Positions 42,613-50,370 of a DNA stretch of 64,000 nucleotides are shown piece after piece (within the stretch, counting starts at the first letter, position 1; each line of letters begins with the position of its first letter). This stretch comes from an uncultured Lachnospiraceae bacterium (GTDB lineage Bacteria; Bacillota; Clostridia; Lachnospirales; Lachnospiraceae). The stretch lies in the NCBI GenBank assembly GCA_947174665.1, contig CAMWJV010000001.1, positions 34,242 to 98,241 of the forward strand, written 5' to 3'. Made by a program: the position numbers and the translations under genes. The notes under the pieces were generated by a model. That model did no database searches, was not told the origin of the DNA, and saw only the letters and a list, made by a program, of their open reading frames with translations.

Positions 42613-43918
42613 TTACAACGTATCCGCCATGCTCTCTAACAATGCGCTGGCTAATAATGACAATCTTCTGGCGCAGTCTCTGGAAAGACTGTCTTCCGGA
42701 TTAAAGATCAATCATGCCAAGGACAATCCTGCAGGGCTTGCCATGGCAAAGAGAATGAACGCACAGATTGAGGGACTGTCCCAGGCAAATGACAATGCCA
42801 ACGACGGAATCTCCGTGATAGAGACGGCGGACGGTGCCATGTCTGAAATCAGCGAGATGCTGCAGCGGATGAACGAGCTTGCAATCAAATCCGCCAACGG
42901 AACCATGTCCGAAGGCGACAGAAGTATCGTACAGGATGAGGTTTCCCAGCTGAAGGAAGAAATTGCCCGTGTGGCTGAGACCACGGAATTTAACGGTCAG
43001 AAGCTGCTGAACGGAGAGTTTGAACTTAAAGGTTATGTCTACGGCGATATTGATGTTAAGGTTGCCGGTTATTCCAAGGAGGTTCCGGCAAAAAATTATT
43101 TTATTTCCGGAATTACATTACAGAAAGAGATGGTGAAGACTCCCGTAAAGGATGAAAATGGCAATATGCTTGATGCGGCGGGCAATATTGTTGATGATCC
43201 CGACATGGCCGAAATGGAGGATGTGTGGACGGGGGATTATCTGGCTGAAGTGACAGTGCCGACAGGCGGCACATTCCCGGAAAACGGTAATTTCCCGGGC
43301 AAATTTCCGGATGGATATAATATAAAGATGACAAAGGATAACCTGCTGACTATCGCGGGCACCAACGGCTTCGAGATGACGCTGGATCTGTCCAGATTGA
43401 ATCAGGATGAAGAAAATAAGCAGAGTTTAAATTTAAATAAGAAATTCGAAGATTTAGATCCGGGGGAGAAACTTGAATATACACCCGTGGATGCGGATGC
43501 GTTGCGGATAGATGCCACAGGTATCGGGGCCATGAGACTGCAGATCGGAGCCAATGAGGGTCAGGTTCTGCCGGTGGAGATTCCGGCTATTTCCCTGAGG
43601 AATATGGGAATCGAGAACCTCGACGTGTCCACAAAGGAAGGCTCACTGAAGGGAATCGAAGATATTGACGGTGCGGTAAAATACGTATCAAAGGTGCGCG
43701 GTATGCTGGGCGCATATCAGAACCGGCTGGAATCCACGGTCAACAGTCTGGATGTTACATCGGAGAATATGACGGCCGCATACTCCAGAATTATGGATGT
43801 GGATATGGCGGAGGAGATGACAAATTATACCACATATCAGGTGCTGACTCAGGCGGGTACATCCATGCTTGCACAGGCCAACGAGAGGCCTTCACAGGTG
43901 TTGCAGCTGCTGCAGTAA
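42602..43918 (+). CDS. hag: Flagellin
   Basis: A 438-residue flagellin. The N-terminal D0/D1 region (MRINYNVSAMLSNNALANND, RLSSGLKINHAKDNPAGLAM) and the C-terminal D1/D0 region (YTTYQVLTQAGTSMLAQANE, RPSQVLQLLQ) are typical of the exported filament subunit, while the central 160 residues are variable. The C-terminal helix is intact and should be bound by FliS. AAGGAG at 42589-42594 fixes the ATG, which lies inside the end of the DUF6240-like gene. A separate promoter was not found; the motility promoter would have to lie inside the upstream gene or before it. The size is in the mid range for Clostridia. Confidence 0.95.
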   Translation: MRINYNVSAMLSNNALANNDNLLAQSLERLSSGLKINHAKDNPAGLAMAKRMNAQIEGLSQANDNANDGISVIETADGAMSEISEMLQRMNELAIKSANGTMSEGDRSIVQDEVSQLKEEIARVAETTEFNGQKLLNGEFELKGYVYGDIDVKVAGYSKEVPAKNYFISGITLQKEMVKTPVKDENGNMLDAAGNIVDDPDMAEMEDVWTGDYLAEVTVPTGGTFPENGNFPGKFPDGYNIKMTKDNLLTIAGTNGFEMTLDLSRLNQDEENKQSLNLNKKFEDLDPGEKLEYTPVDADALRIDATGIGAMRLQIGANEGQVLPVEIPAISLRNMGIENLDVSTKEGSLKGIEDIDGAVKYVSKVRGMLGAYQNRLESTVNSLDVTSENMTAAYSRIMDVDMAEEMTNYTTYQVLTQAGTSMLAQANERPSQVLQLLQ

Positions 43919-44008
43919 TAGTGTGTAAAGAACGGCATTTTTACTGGTTGTATAGTAATAGACAAATTTTGAACGCAAAGGTTATTAAAAATGGAGATTT
44001 TGGATTAG

Positions 44009-44485
44009 ATGACAAGTGTGGAAAAACAGGATTTTACACTGAGGATATCTCAGGCAAACTCTACACAGATGGTAGTTATCTTGTATGAAATGCTGCTCTG
44101 TTATGTGAGGGATGGGAAAGCGGCTCTGGAACAGGAAAACGAGGCGGAATTTCATGCGGCGATCCGCAGGGCAAGAGGGTGTGTGGGCGAGCTGATGAAC
44201 TCGTTGAATCTGCAATATGAGCCTGCACCCGCACTGCTTGGTCTTTACGGATTCTGCATCAGGAGACTTGCTGCGGCGGAAAGCGGGAAAAAAGCGCTGC
44301 CGCTGGAGGAGGTTGAGCACATTGTCACGCCCCTCAGGGATGCTTATGAGCAGATTGCCGGGCAAAACAGTGCCGGGGCGGTCATGGGTAACTCTCAGAC
44401 GGTATATGCCGGACTGACTTACGGCAGAAACTCTTTAACTGAAAACATGGCTGACCAGGGCGCGAATCGGGGAATGTACGTGTGA
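44009..44485 (+). CDS. fliS: Flagellar secretion chaperone FliS
   Basis: This 158-residue helical protein has a central block LRISQANSTQMVVILYEMLL (near 11-30) that matches the first helices of FliS, which binds the C-terminal helix of flagellin to prevent early polymerisation. The last 35 residues are Gly/Asn/Ala-rich and probably flexible. It lies 90 bases after the flagellin gene, as expected. GGAG is 14 bases upstream of the ATG, a wide spacing. The 3' end overlaps the convergent YaaL-like gene by 51 bases, an unusual overlap for two unrelated proteins. Confidence 0.85.
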   Translation: MTSVEKQDFTLRISQANSTQMVVILYEMLLCYVRDGKAALEQENEAEFHAAIRRARGCVGELMNSLNLQYEPAPALLGLYGFCIRRLAAAESGKKALPLEEVEHIVTPLRDAYEQIAGQNSAGAVMGNSQTVYAGLTYGRNSLTENMADQGANRGMYV

Positions 44486-44731
44486 GGGTTCCTGTTCGGA
44501 CGCAGATTCCAGAGCGGCCAGTTCTGTGAGATGTTTGTACTTTTTTTGCAGAGAATTAATTTCATAAATGTAGCTGTCGATTAAGTCTGTATCGGTAGCA
44601 TTGTTAAAACCCGCATAGGCGATGTCAAGCGCTCTGTGGGTTTTTTCTATGGATTCCTTAAGGGTTATAGGTGTAAAATCTTCTTCCACGGTCTGAACGG
44701 TGTCTGCCTTTTGGCTGAAATACATTTTCAT
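44435..44731 (-). CDS. YaaL/DUF2508-like small protein
   Basis: A 98-residue protein, mostly helical (LKESIEKTHRALDIAYAGFN, then DLIDSYIYEINSLQKKYKHL). The pattern of an alpha-hairpin with A-Y-x-x-F-N and Y-x-I-x-x-L fits DUF2508, whose members (YaaL in Bacillus) sit beside bofA. BofA is indeed the adjacent, here divergent, gene. The function of the family is unknown. GGAAAGGAAAG precedes ATG 44731; a longer ORF would add an atypical hydrophobic start. It overlaps the FliS gene at the 3' ends. Confidence 0.7.
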   Translation of the reverse strand: MKMYFSQKADTVQTVEEDFTPITLKESIEKTHRALDIAYAGFNNATDTDLIDSYIYEINSLQKKYKHLTELAALESASEQEPSHVHSPIRALVSHVFS

Positions 44732-44902
44732 GGTAAATCTTTCCTTTCCTATGGTTGTTACAATTATAATCACAAAACAGGAAAAATATTCCGTAACTTC
44801 CAAAAAATGTTATGGCAGGCGTGCAAAATCCGGATTGATACAAATACTGCGAATATTTCCGCGGGACGGGGCATAGGATGTACAAAAAAAGGACGACACA
44901 TT

Positions 44903-45103
44903 ATGAAAAAAGAATGGCTTCTCAATACATTGCTGCGCAGTATATTCGGAGTAATTGCAATCTATTTTATCAATGCCGCACTTGCAAGTGCGGGAATTTC
45001 TCTGGGGGTAGGCATTAACGGAGCGACTGTTTTGACATCCGGAATCCTTGGAATTCCTGGGATTGCGGCACTTTACGGAATCGGACTCTATAAATTTTTG
45101 TAA
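44903..45103 (+). CDS. bofA: BofA-family pro-sigma-K processing inhibitor
   Basis: A 66-residue membrane protein. GVGINGATVLTSGILGIPGI (near 38-57) is the BofA signature (G-I-N-x-x-T-x-L-x-x-G-x-L-G-x-P-G). In Bacillus, BofA tethers and inhibits the SpoIVFB protease until the forespore signal arrives. In Clostridia, the pro-sigma-K pathway is often modified, so the exact target here is uncertain. AAAGGA precedes the ATG. The gene is divergent from the YaaL-like gene, whereas in Bacillus the two are co-oriented. Confidence 0.85.
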   Translation: MKKEWLLNTLLRSIFGVIAIYFINAALASAGISLGVGINGATVLTSGILGIPGIAALYGIGLYKFL

Positions 45104-45139
45104 ACTATTAACAAAAAAAATATATTTTCATTTTATATC

Positions 45140-45168
45140 TTGCAAAGGAAAAATCCATCGGTTATAAT
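45140..45168 (+). promoter_or_regulatory. Sigma-A promoter of the Tad pilus operon
   Basis: TTGCAA (45140-45145) and a perfect TATAAT (45163-45168) are separated by 17 bases. Transcription would begin near 45175 and give a leader of about 105 bases before the first tad gene. Confidence 0.75.
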
Positions 45169-45174
45169 GCGATT

Positions 45175-45237
45175 ACAGTTCGACAGTTGAACTGTTCGGC
45201 AATTATCCTATTTACTCTTAGAGGCAGGTTTCGCCTC
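45175..45237 (+). other. Two hairpins in the 5' leader of the Tad operon
   Basis: ACAGTTC (45175-45181) pairs with GAACTGT (45189-45195). GAGGC (45221-45225) pairs with GCCTC (45233-45237). They are too short and unconserved to assign to a riboswitch class, and no cyclic-di-GMP motif is visible. The first begins exactly at the expected start of the transcript and may protect the 5' end. Confidence 0.4.
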
Positions 45238-45279
45238 GGAATTCAGGTACGAAAAGAATCCGAATACAAAGGAGATGGT

Positions 45280-45786
45280 GTGTTGGCGGTTTTATGTCTG
45301 TTGTTGACAGCTGCCTGTGGATTTGATTATTACAAAAGAAAAATTCCAAACGGTCTGGTGGCAGTTTTGGTCCTGGCGGGAATAGCATTTCGGTTCCGGA
45401 GAGACGGAATGACGGGGGTGCCGCTTTATCTGGGGGAAGCGGCGGCAATTGTGGCGCTGCTGTACTCCTTCTACAAAATCGGCGTGCTGGGGGCCGGAGA
45501 CGTCAAGCTGCTGGGGGCGGCAGCGGGGTATCTTCCATTCAATAAAATCTTTTTATTTTCCTTTGTCTCTTTGCTGATTGCAGCAATTATTTCACTTGTT
45601 AAATTATCGGTAAACAAAAATTTCAGAGAACGTCTGGGCATATTTTTCGGGTATCTGGAAGACATTTCGAAAAAAGGCGCTTTACAATCCTACCCGAAAA
45701 CGGGTAGAGAAAAAAAGTCGGCAAGCGTATGTCTGTCGGGCCCTGTGCTGCTCAGCCTGCTACTCTATCTCGGAGGTGTCTATTGA
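45280..45786 (+). CDS. A24 prepilin peptidase (TadV/CpaA type)
   Basis: A 168-residue aspartic membrane peptidase with about five helices. The two catalytic aspartates are seen in CGFDYYKRKIPNGL (first) and VLGAGDVKLLGAAAGYL (second, the GxGD motif). There is no methylase domain, as in TadV/CpaA. It cleaves the leader of Flp pilins and pseudopilins. I chose GTG 45280 with AAGGAG upstream; TTG 45283 is equally possible. A longer ORF reaching 45187 includes part of the leader and no site. It is the first gene of the tad operon. Confidence 0.85.
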   Translation: MLAVLCLLLTAACGFDYYKRKIPNGLVAVLVLAGIAFRFRRDGMTGVPLYLGEAAAIVALLYSFYKIGVLGAGDVKLLGAAAGYLPFNKIFLFSFVSLLIAAIISLVKLSVNKNFRERLGIFFGYLEDISKKGALQSYPKTGREKKSASVCLSGPVLLSLLLYLGGVY

Positions 45787-45803
45787 AGGGTGAGGAAAGA
45801 ATC

Positions 45804-46781
45804 ATGGTGCTGTGTGATACGGAGGATGAATATGCACAGCTTATGACAGAGTTTTTAAAAAAGAACAGAGATTTGCCGTGGAAAATCCATACTTATACTA
45901 ACATACAGGAGCTGGAGAAGGAGGAGAAGAACAGCCCGGAGCTTCTGGTGGTCTCAGAATCTGCATATTGTGAAGAGCTGCAGAAAATTGAAGCACTGCA
46001 GACGGTGGTGCTGAGTGAAAGCGGAGTCATGCGGTGGCAAAATGTCCTCTATGTGGACAAGTATCAGCAGGCGGAAGAAGTGCTGAAGGAACTGCTTCGG
46101 GTATATATGGAGATTGCCGATACCCGGCTGCCGAAACTGAAAAGAAGCGGCAATATCACATTTATCGGCAACTATTCGCCGGTGCGCAGAGCCATGCAGA
46201 CCTCTTTTGCACTCACCATGGGGCAGATTCTGGCGAAAGAACACTCGACTCTGTATCTGAATTTTGAGCACTATGCGGGTATCGGGGAACTGCGTCCTGA
46301 TATCCAGAGCTCAGACATGGCTGACCTGCTTTATTTTCTCCATGGTGACAGGGAAAAGTTCAGACTGCGGCTGCAGTCAATCTGCAAGCGAATGGGAAAT
46401 CTGGATTACATACCGCCCATGAAGTCAGGGCAGAATCTGCTGACGATCACGGAGGCGGAATGGCTGGAGCTGCTTCAGAGAATAGAGGACATGGGGGAGT
46501 ATGAATACGTCATTCTGGATTTGAGTGAGAGTATGCAGGGACTGTTTGAAATCCTCCGCGCATGCAAGGTGGTATTTACGATCACAAAGGAAGACCGTAT
46601 TGCCCGGAGCAAGCTTCTGCAATATGAGCAGATACTGTCGCTGTATGAATATGAGGATGTGCTGGCTAAGACCAGGCGCCTGAAGCTGCCTCATATACAG
46701 CGTCTGCCGGAGGAACTGGAACAGCTGACCAGAGGAGATCTGGCGGCGCTGGTAAATGATTTGCTGAATGGAATAGTGTGA
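45804..46781 (+). CDS. tadZ: TadZ/CpaE-like pilus assembly protein with non-canonical P-loop
   Basis: A 325-residue protein with a receiver-like N-terminal domain (MVLCDTEDEYAQLMTEFLKK, then LLVVSESAYCEEL) and a C-terminal MinD/ParA-like domain (ITFIGNYSPVRRAMQTSFAL, then YVILDLSESMQGLFEIL). TadZ localises Tad pilus machinery at the pole. Where the deviant Walker A lysine and threonine should be (GGxGKTT) the sequence is NYSPVRRAMQT, so ATP hydrolysis is unlikely. It lies between the peptidase and the TadA ATPase, the usual place. GAGGAAAG at 45792-45799 fixes ATG 45804 within an ORF that is open further upstream. Confidence 0.75.
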   Translation: MVLCDTEDEYAQLMTEFLKKNRDLPWKIHTYTNIQELEKEEKNSPELLVVSESAYCEELQKIEALQTVVLSESGVMRWQNVLYVDKYQQAEEVLKELLRVYMEIADTRLPKLKRSGNITFIGNYSPVRRAMQTSFALTMGQILAKEHSTLYLNFEHYAGIGELRPDIQSSDMADLLYFLHGDREKFRLRLQSICKRMGNLDYIPPMKSGQNLLTITEAEWLELLQRIEDMGEYEYVILDLSESMQGLFEILRACKVVFTITKEDRIARSKLLQYEQILSLYEYEDVLAKTRRLKLPHIQRLPEELEQLTRGDLAALVNDLLNGIV

Positions 46782-46812
46782 AACGCCGCGGAACGGCAGG
46801 ATGGAGGCTGGA

Positions 46813-48030
46813 ATGGAGTATACGGAGCTGAAGCGGGAACTGTGCAGAAAGGTGCAGGAGAGGATGGGCTATATGAAGGAGATGTCTGACGAGGAGGTGG
46901 AGGAGACCATAGACGAAGTGCTTCTGGAGCAGGAAAATCTGGTGACATATCCGGTTGAACTGCGGTGGAAGCTGAAAAAGGAACTGTTTGACTCGCTGAG
47001 GAGACTGGATATCCTTCAGATTTTTGTGGAGGACAATTCAGTGACAGAGATCATGATTAACGGAACAGAGCACATTTTTATCGAGAGAAAAGGCAAGCTT
47101 CAGGAGCTGGATAAGGGCTTTGACTCGATAGAAAAGCTGCAGGATGTGATACAGCAGATTGTGGCAGGATGCAACCGGGTTGTGAATGAAGCGTCGCCGA
47201 TTGTGGATGCAAGGCTTCCGGATGGCTCCCGAGTCAATATTGTCATGAAGCCGGTGGCGTTGAACGGCCCGATTGTGACAATCCGGCGATTTCCGGACAA
47301 GCCCATCACAATGGACTGGCTTGTCAAAAATCAATCCATATCCGAGCAGGCGGCGTTGTTTCTGGAGACGCTGGTAAAAGCGGGATATAACATTTTTATC
47401 AGCGGTGGAACGGGAAGCGGCAAGACAACCTTTTTGAATGCGCTTTCCCAGTTTATCCCCCCTGATGAAAGGGTTATCACCATCGAAGACAGTGCGGAAC
47501 TTCAGCTGCTGGGCCTGCCGAATCTGGTGCGTCTTGAGACCAGAAACAGTAATGTAGAGGGATGTAAGGAGATCAGTATCCGGGAATTGATCCGCTCCTC
47601 TCTGAGAATGCGGCCGAATCGTATCGTGGTGGGGGAGGTCAGGGGAGCAGAGGCCATCGACATGCTGCAATGCCTGAATACAGGGCATGACGGCAGTATG
47701 TCTACAGGCCATGCCAACAGCGGAAAAGACATGCTGTCAAGGTTGGAAAACATGGTATTAATGGGGCTGGAACTGCCGCTGGCGGCAATTCGGCAGCAGA
47801 TTGCATCAGGGATAGACATTATTGTGCATCTCGGCAGACTGCGGGACAAATCGAGAAGAGTCCTTGAGATTACAGAAATTCTGGGCTATGAAAATAATGA
47901 AATCAGGCTGAATCCTCTGTTTGAATTTGAGGAGGAGGGAGAGGACAGTGAAAGGTGTATTATCGGGAGGCTTAATAAAAAAGGGACGCTCCTTCGGGAA
48001 AACAAGCTTAAAGCGGCAGGACTATCATAG
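46813..48030 (+). CDS. tadA: TadA/CpaF secretion ATPase
   Basis: A 405-residue type II/IV secretion ATPase. The N-terminal domain (IMINGTEHIFIERKGKL) precedes the core with Walker A FISGGTGSGKTTFLNAL (near 196-212), the Asp box TIEDSAELQL, Walker B RPNRIVVGEVRGAEA and the His box MSTGHANSGKD. It powers extension and retraction of Flp pili through the TadB/TadC platform. GGAGG at 46803-46807 fixes ATG 46813. It is followed by TadB, whose start lies inside its end. It is the best-preserved marker of the Tad locus in the window. Confidence 0.95.
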   Translation: MEYTELKRELCRKVQERMGYMKEMSDEEVEETIDEVLLEQENLVTYPVELRWKLKKELFDSLRRLDILQIFVEDNSVTEIMINGTEHIFIERKGKLQELDKGFDSIEKLQDVIQQIVAGCNRVVNEASPIVDARLPDGSRVNIVMKPVALNGPIVTIRRFPDKPITMDWLVKNQSISEQAALFLETLVKAGYNIFISGGTGSGKTTFLNALSQFIPPDERVITIEDSAELQLLGLPNLVRLETRNSNVEGCKEISIRELIRSSLRMRPNRIVVGEVRGAEAIDMLQCLNTGHDGSMSTGHANSGKDMLSRLENMVLMGLELPLAAIRQQIASGIDIIVHLGRLRDKSRRVLEITEILGYENNEIRLNPLFEFEEEGEDSERCIIGRLNKKGTLLRENKLKAAGLS

Positions 48031-48769
48031 TTACTGCTGGAGGCGATGGGAGTGGGCTGCCGCGGTGCTTACAGCAGCGGCAGTGACGGTGTTTGCAGCA
48101 TTTTTTTTCTATCGGAGTCTCTGGGCGATACTGCCGCTTTTGCCGGTAGGGGTGGCGTTCTTCCGCAAAATCCGGCGGGAAAAAGGTGAACATGAGAGAG
48201 AGGAGCTGAAGGAACAGTTCAGGGAATGTATTCTTGCAGTAGGGGCGCTGCTGGGGGCCGGCTATTCCGTAGAAAATGCCTTTTTGGAGTGCGAGCAGGA
48301 CATGGCGCTGATGTATGGAAAAGACGCTCTGATCTGCGGGGAACTCAGAATGGTGCGCAGGGGACTGAATATCAATGTTTCTCTGGAGGAACTGCTGACG
48401 GATCTCGGTGAAAGAAGCGGCTGTGAGGAGATGGTACAGTTTGCGGAGGTTTTCACGATTGCCAAAAGAAATGGGGGCAACCTGGCGGAAATCATCCGAA
48501 GCTCCGCGGAGCTGATAAGCAGAAAGGCGGAACTGAAGCGGGAGATTGAGACGCTCCTGAGCGGAAAGAAGATGGAGATGAGCATTATGAGACTTATGCC
48601 CTTTGCCATATTGGTATATATTGGCTCAGCAAATCCGGGATATTTTGATATTCTATACAGCGGTTTGTTCGGAAGACTTATTATGACCGGATGTCTTGGA
48701 GCTTATATGGGAGCTTATGCGCTGGGTGAGCTTGTGATAAGGAGGATGAAGAGAGAATGGAACTACTGA
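47948..48769 (+). CDS. tadB: TadB inner-membrane platform protein
   Basis: A 273-residue protein with one T2SSF (type II secretion F) domain. Two hydrophobic stretches (about 35-70) are followed by a cytosolic helical domain with FRECILAVGALLGAGYSVEN and the C-terminal helices (LIMTGCLGAYMGAYALGELV). The middle motif AKRNGGNLAEIIRSSAELIS is typical of TadB. It forms the platform with TadC. I take GTG 47948 as the start, inside the TadA gene, after GGAGGGAGAGG; a longer frame extends a little further upstream. TadC starts 13 bases before its stop. Confidence 0.85.
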   Translation: MKGVLSGGLIKKGRSFGKTSLKRQDYHSYCWRRWEWAAAVLTAAAVTVFAAFFFYRSLWAILPLLPVGVAFFRKIRREKGEHEREELKEQFRECILAVGALLGAGYSVENAFLECEQDMALMYGKDALICGELRMVRRGLNINVSLEELLTDLGERSGCEEMVQFAEVFTIAKRNGGNLAEIIRSSAELISRKAELKREIETLLSGKKMEMSIMRLMPFAILVYIGSANPGYFDILYSGLFGRLIMTGCLGAYMGAYALGELVIRRMKREWNY

Positions 48770-50103
48770 AAAAAGCGGCAATGTTTTTGTACAAGAAAGC
48801 CTTTATTCTGAAGCTTCCTGTCTTTCGCGGAAAACGCATTGAATCCGATCTGGCACTGCTGCATCCGGGAGAACGGGTGGAGTATGTAAAAACGGATTAC
48901 TATGTAAGAAAAATATCCATGTGCCTTGGGGTTCTGGCAGCAGAGGGATTTCTGGGGCTTTCGGCAACGATAAACGCAGATAGAAACGCGCTTGTGGAGG
49001 CGGGCGGCATCATACGCAGAGGAAGCTATGAGGAAGGGGAAAAGCGGGTGACGCTTGAGGCGGACAACGGAGAGGGAAAATTGCGTTTTGAGATTTCTGT
49101 TTGGCCCAGAACTTTGACTTCGGAGGAGACAGAAGAGCTGTCCGAGGCATTTTTCGAAAAACTGGAGTTTCTTATTCTGAACGGCAATGAAGACACCGGA
49201 CACATTACATCCGATTTGAGTCTTGAGGAGGAATATGAGGGATTTCCCTTTGAGGTGGAATGGGAGAGTGGCAGAGAGGTGATCCTGGACCGCAGCGGAA
49301 GGGTACGGGAGGTGAATGAGCCCGCACAGGTAAAGCTGCGCGCTACGTTAAAGTATCAGGATTTCAGCAAAACAGGGGAAATTGATGTCACGGTGGTTCC
49401 GGCTTGCCTGACAGCCGAGGAGCAGGATTACCTGGAAATGCAGGAATATCTTGTGGCAGAGGAGGCAGGCAGCCGGGGGGAGGAGGGGTGGAGCCTGCCG
49501 GGAGAGTGGAAGGGCAGGGAGATAAGCTGGAGCCTGGCCGCAGTAGATTACAGTCTTTTTATCTGGGCGGCCACTCCTGCCGTTGCAGTGCTGATTTATC
49601 TGTCCTCGGACAGGGACTTGCGAAAGAAACTGGAGAAAAAGCACAGCAGCCTGAGCCGGGAATACCCGGATCTGGTCCATAAACTTGCGCTTTATGTGGG
49701 CGCAGGGATGACGATTCGAGGAGCATTTCAAAAGATAGGGGGTGATTATGAGAAAAAGGTGCAAAAGGGGCAGGCGGTGAGGCCGGGGTGCGAAGAGGTA
49801 CTGTATACCTGCCGGGAGCTGCAGACGGGAGTGGCAGAAGGCGCTGCCTATGAGCATTTCGGGAGAAGAACCGGCCTGCGGGAGTACATAAGGCTCAGCA
49901 CACTCCTGGGGCAGAACCTGAAGCGGGGAAACAGCACACTTCTTGACCGTCTGCGGGAGGAGGCTGAGAAATCCCTGGAAGAGAGCCTGCTCAGGGCAAG
50001 AAAGCTGGGGGAAGAGGCAGGAACGAGGCTGCTGGTGCCCATGGTGCTGATGCTGGCCATTGTGATGGTGATGATCATGGTTCCGGCATTTGGAAACATG
50101 TAA
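48757..50103 (+). CDS. tadC: TadC-like platform protein with a large inserted exported domain
   Basis: A 448-residue protein, longer than the usual 280-320 of TadC. After a first helix near residues 52-72 comes a polar, beta-rich insertion (about 73-262) of roughly 190 residues, rich in Glu, with strands such as RVTLEADNGEGKLRFEISVW and VKLRATLKYQDFSKTGEID. A second helix lies at about 264-282, then a T2SSF domain (290-430, HKLALYVGAGMTIRGAFQKI) and a final hydrophobic end. By topology, the insertion would be outside the membrane. It might anchor the pilus base in the Gram-positive wall. Overlap with TadB supports co-production. Confidence 0.75.
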   Translation: MELLKKAAMFLYKKAFILKLPVFRGKRIESDLALLHPGERVEYVKTDYYVRKISMCLGVLAAEGFLGLSATINADRNALVEAGGIIRRGSYEEGEKRVTLEADNGEGKLRFEISVWPRTLTSEETEELSEAFFEKLEFLILNGNEDTGHITSDLSLEEEYEGFPFEVEWESGREVILDRSGRVREVNEPAQVKLRATLKYQDFSKTGEIDVTVVPACLTAEEQDYLEMQEYLVAEEAGSRGEEGWSLPGEWKGREISWSLAAVDYSLFIWAATPAVAVLIYLSSDRDLRKKLEKKHSSLSREYPDLVHKLALYVGAGMTIRGAFQKIGGDYEKKVQKGQAVRPGCEEVLYTCRELQTGVAEGAAYEHFGRRTGLREYIRLSTLLGQNLKRGNSTLLDRLREEAEKSLEESLLRARKLGEEAGTRLLVPMVLMLAIVMVMIMVPAFGNM

Positions 50104-50154
50104 AGTGTGCAAAACTTATGAAAATCAGTTACAAAAAAGGAGGATAAGAAAGGT

Positions 50155-50370
50155 ATGAAAAGAAATCAGGAAGTTTATATGGAAAGCAGAAACAGTGGGG
50201 AGTTGAAGAAATGGCGGGAATTTCTGCAGGAAGAGGATGGCATGGGAACAGTGGAGATCATTTTGATCATTGTGGTTCTCGTTGGGCTGGTTATCATTTT
50301 TAAGGACCAGATAACACAAATCGTCAACAACCTCTTCAGCAAGATTACCGCGCAGACAGGTAAGATATAG
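50155..50370 (+). CDS. flp: Flp-type IVb pilin
   Basis: A 71-residue prepilin. The polar leader ends in EEDG and is followed by MGTVEIILIIVVLVGLVIIF; cleavage after the glycine puts Glu at position 5, as in class IVb pilins, and leaves a long hydrophobic helix that packs in the fibre core. The mature protein is about 42 residues, a normal Flp size, and ends NLFSKITAQTGKI. AAGGAGG at 50138-50144 precedes the ATG. The gene ends one base before the next ATG. It is the likely major subunit of the Tad pilus. Confidence 0.9.
   Translation: MKRNQEVYMESRNSGELKKWREFLQEEDGMGTVEIILIIVVLVGLVIIFKDQITQIVNNLFSKITAQTGKI

Noticed and set aside
45175-45237. Cyclic-di-GMP riboswitch in the Tad leader
   Set aside because: The leader is short and lacks the conserved core of either class; only two small hairpins are visible.
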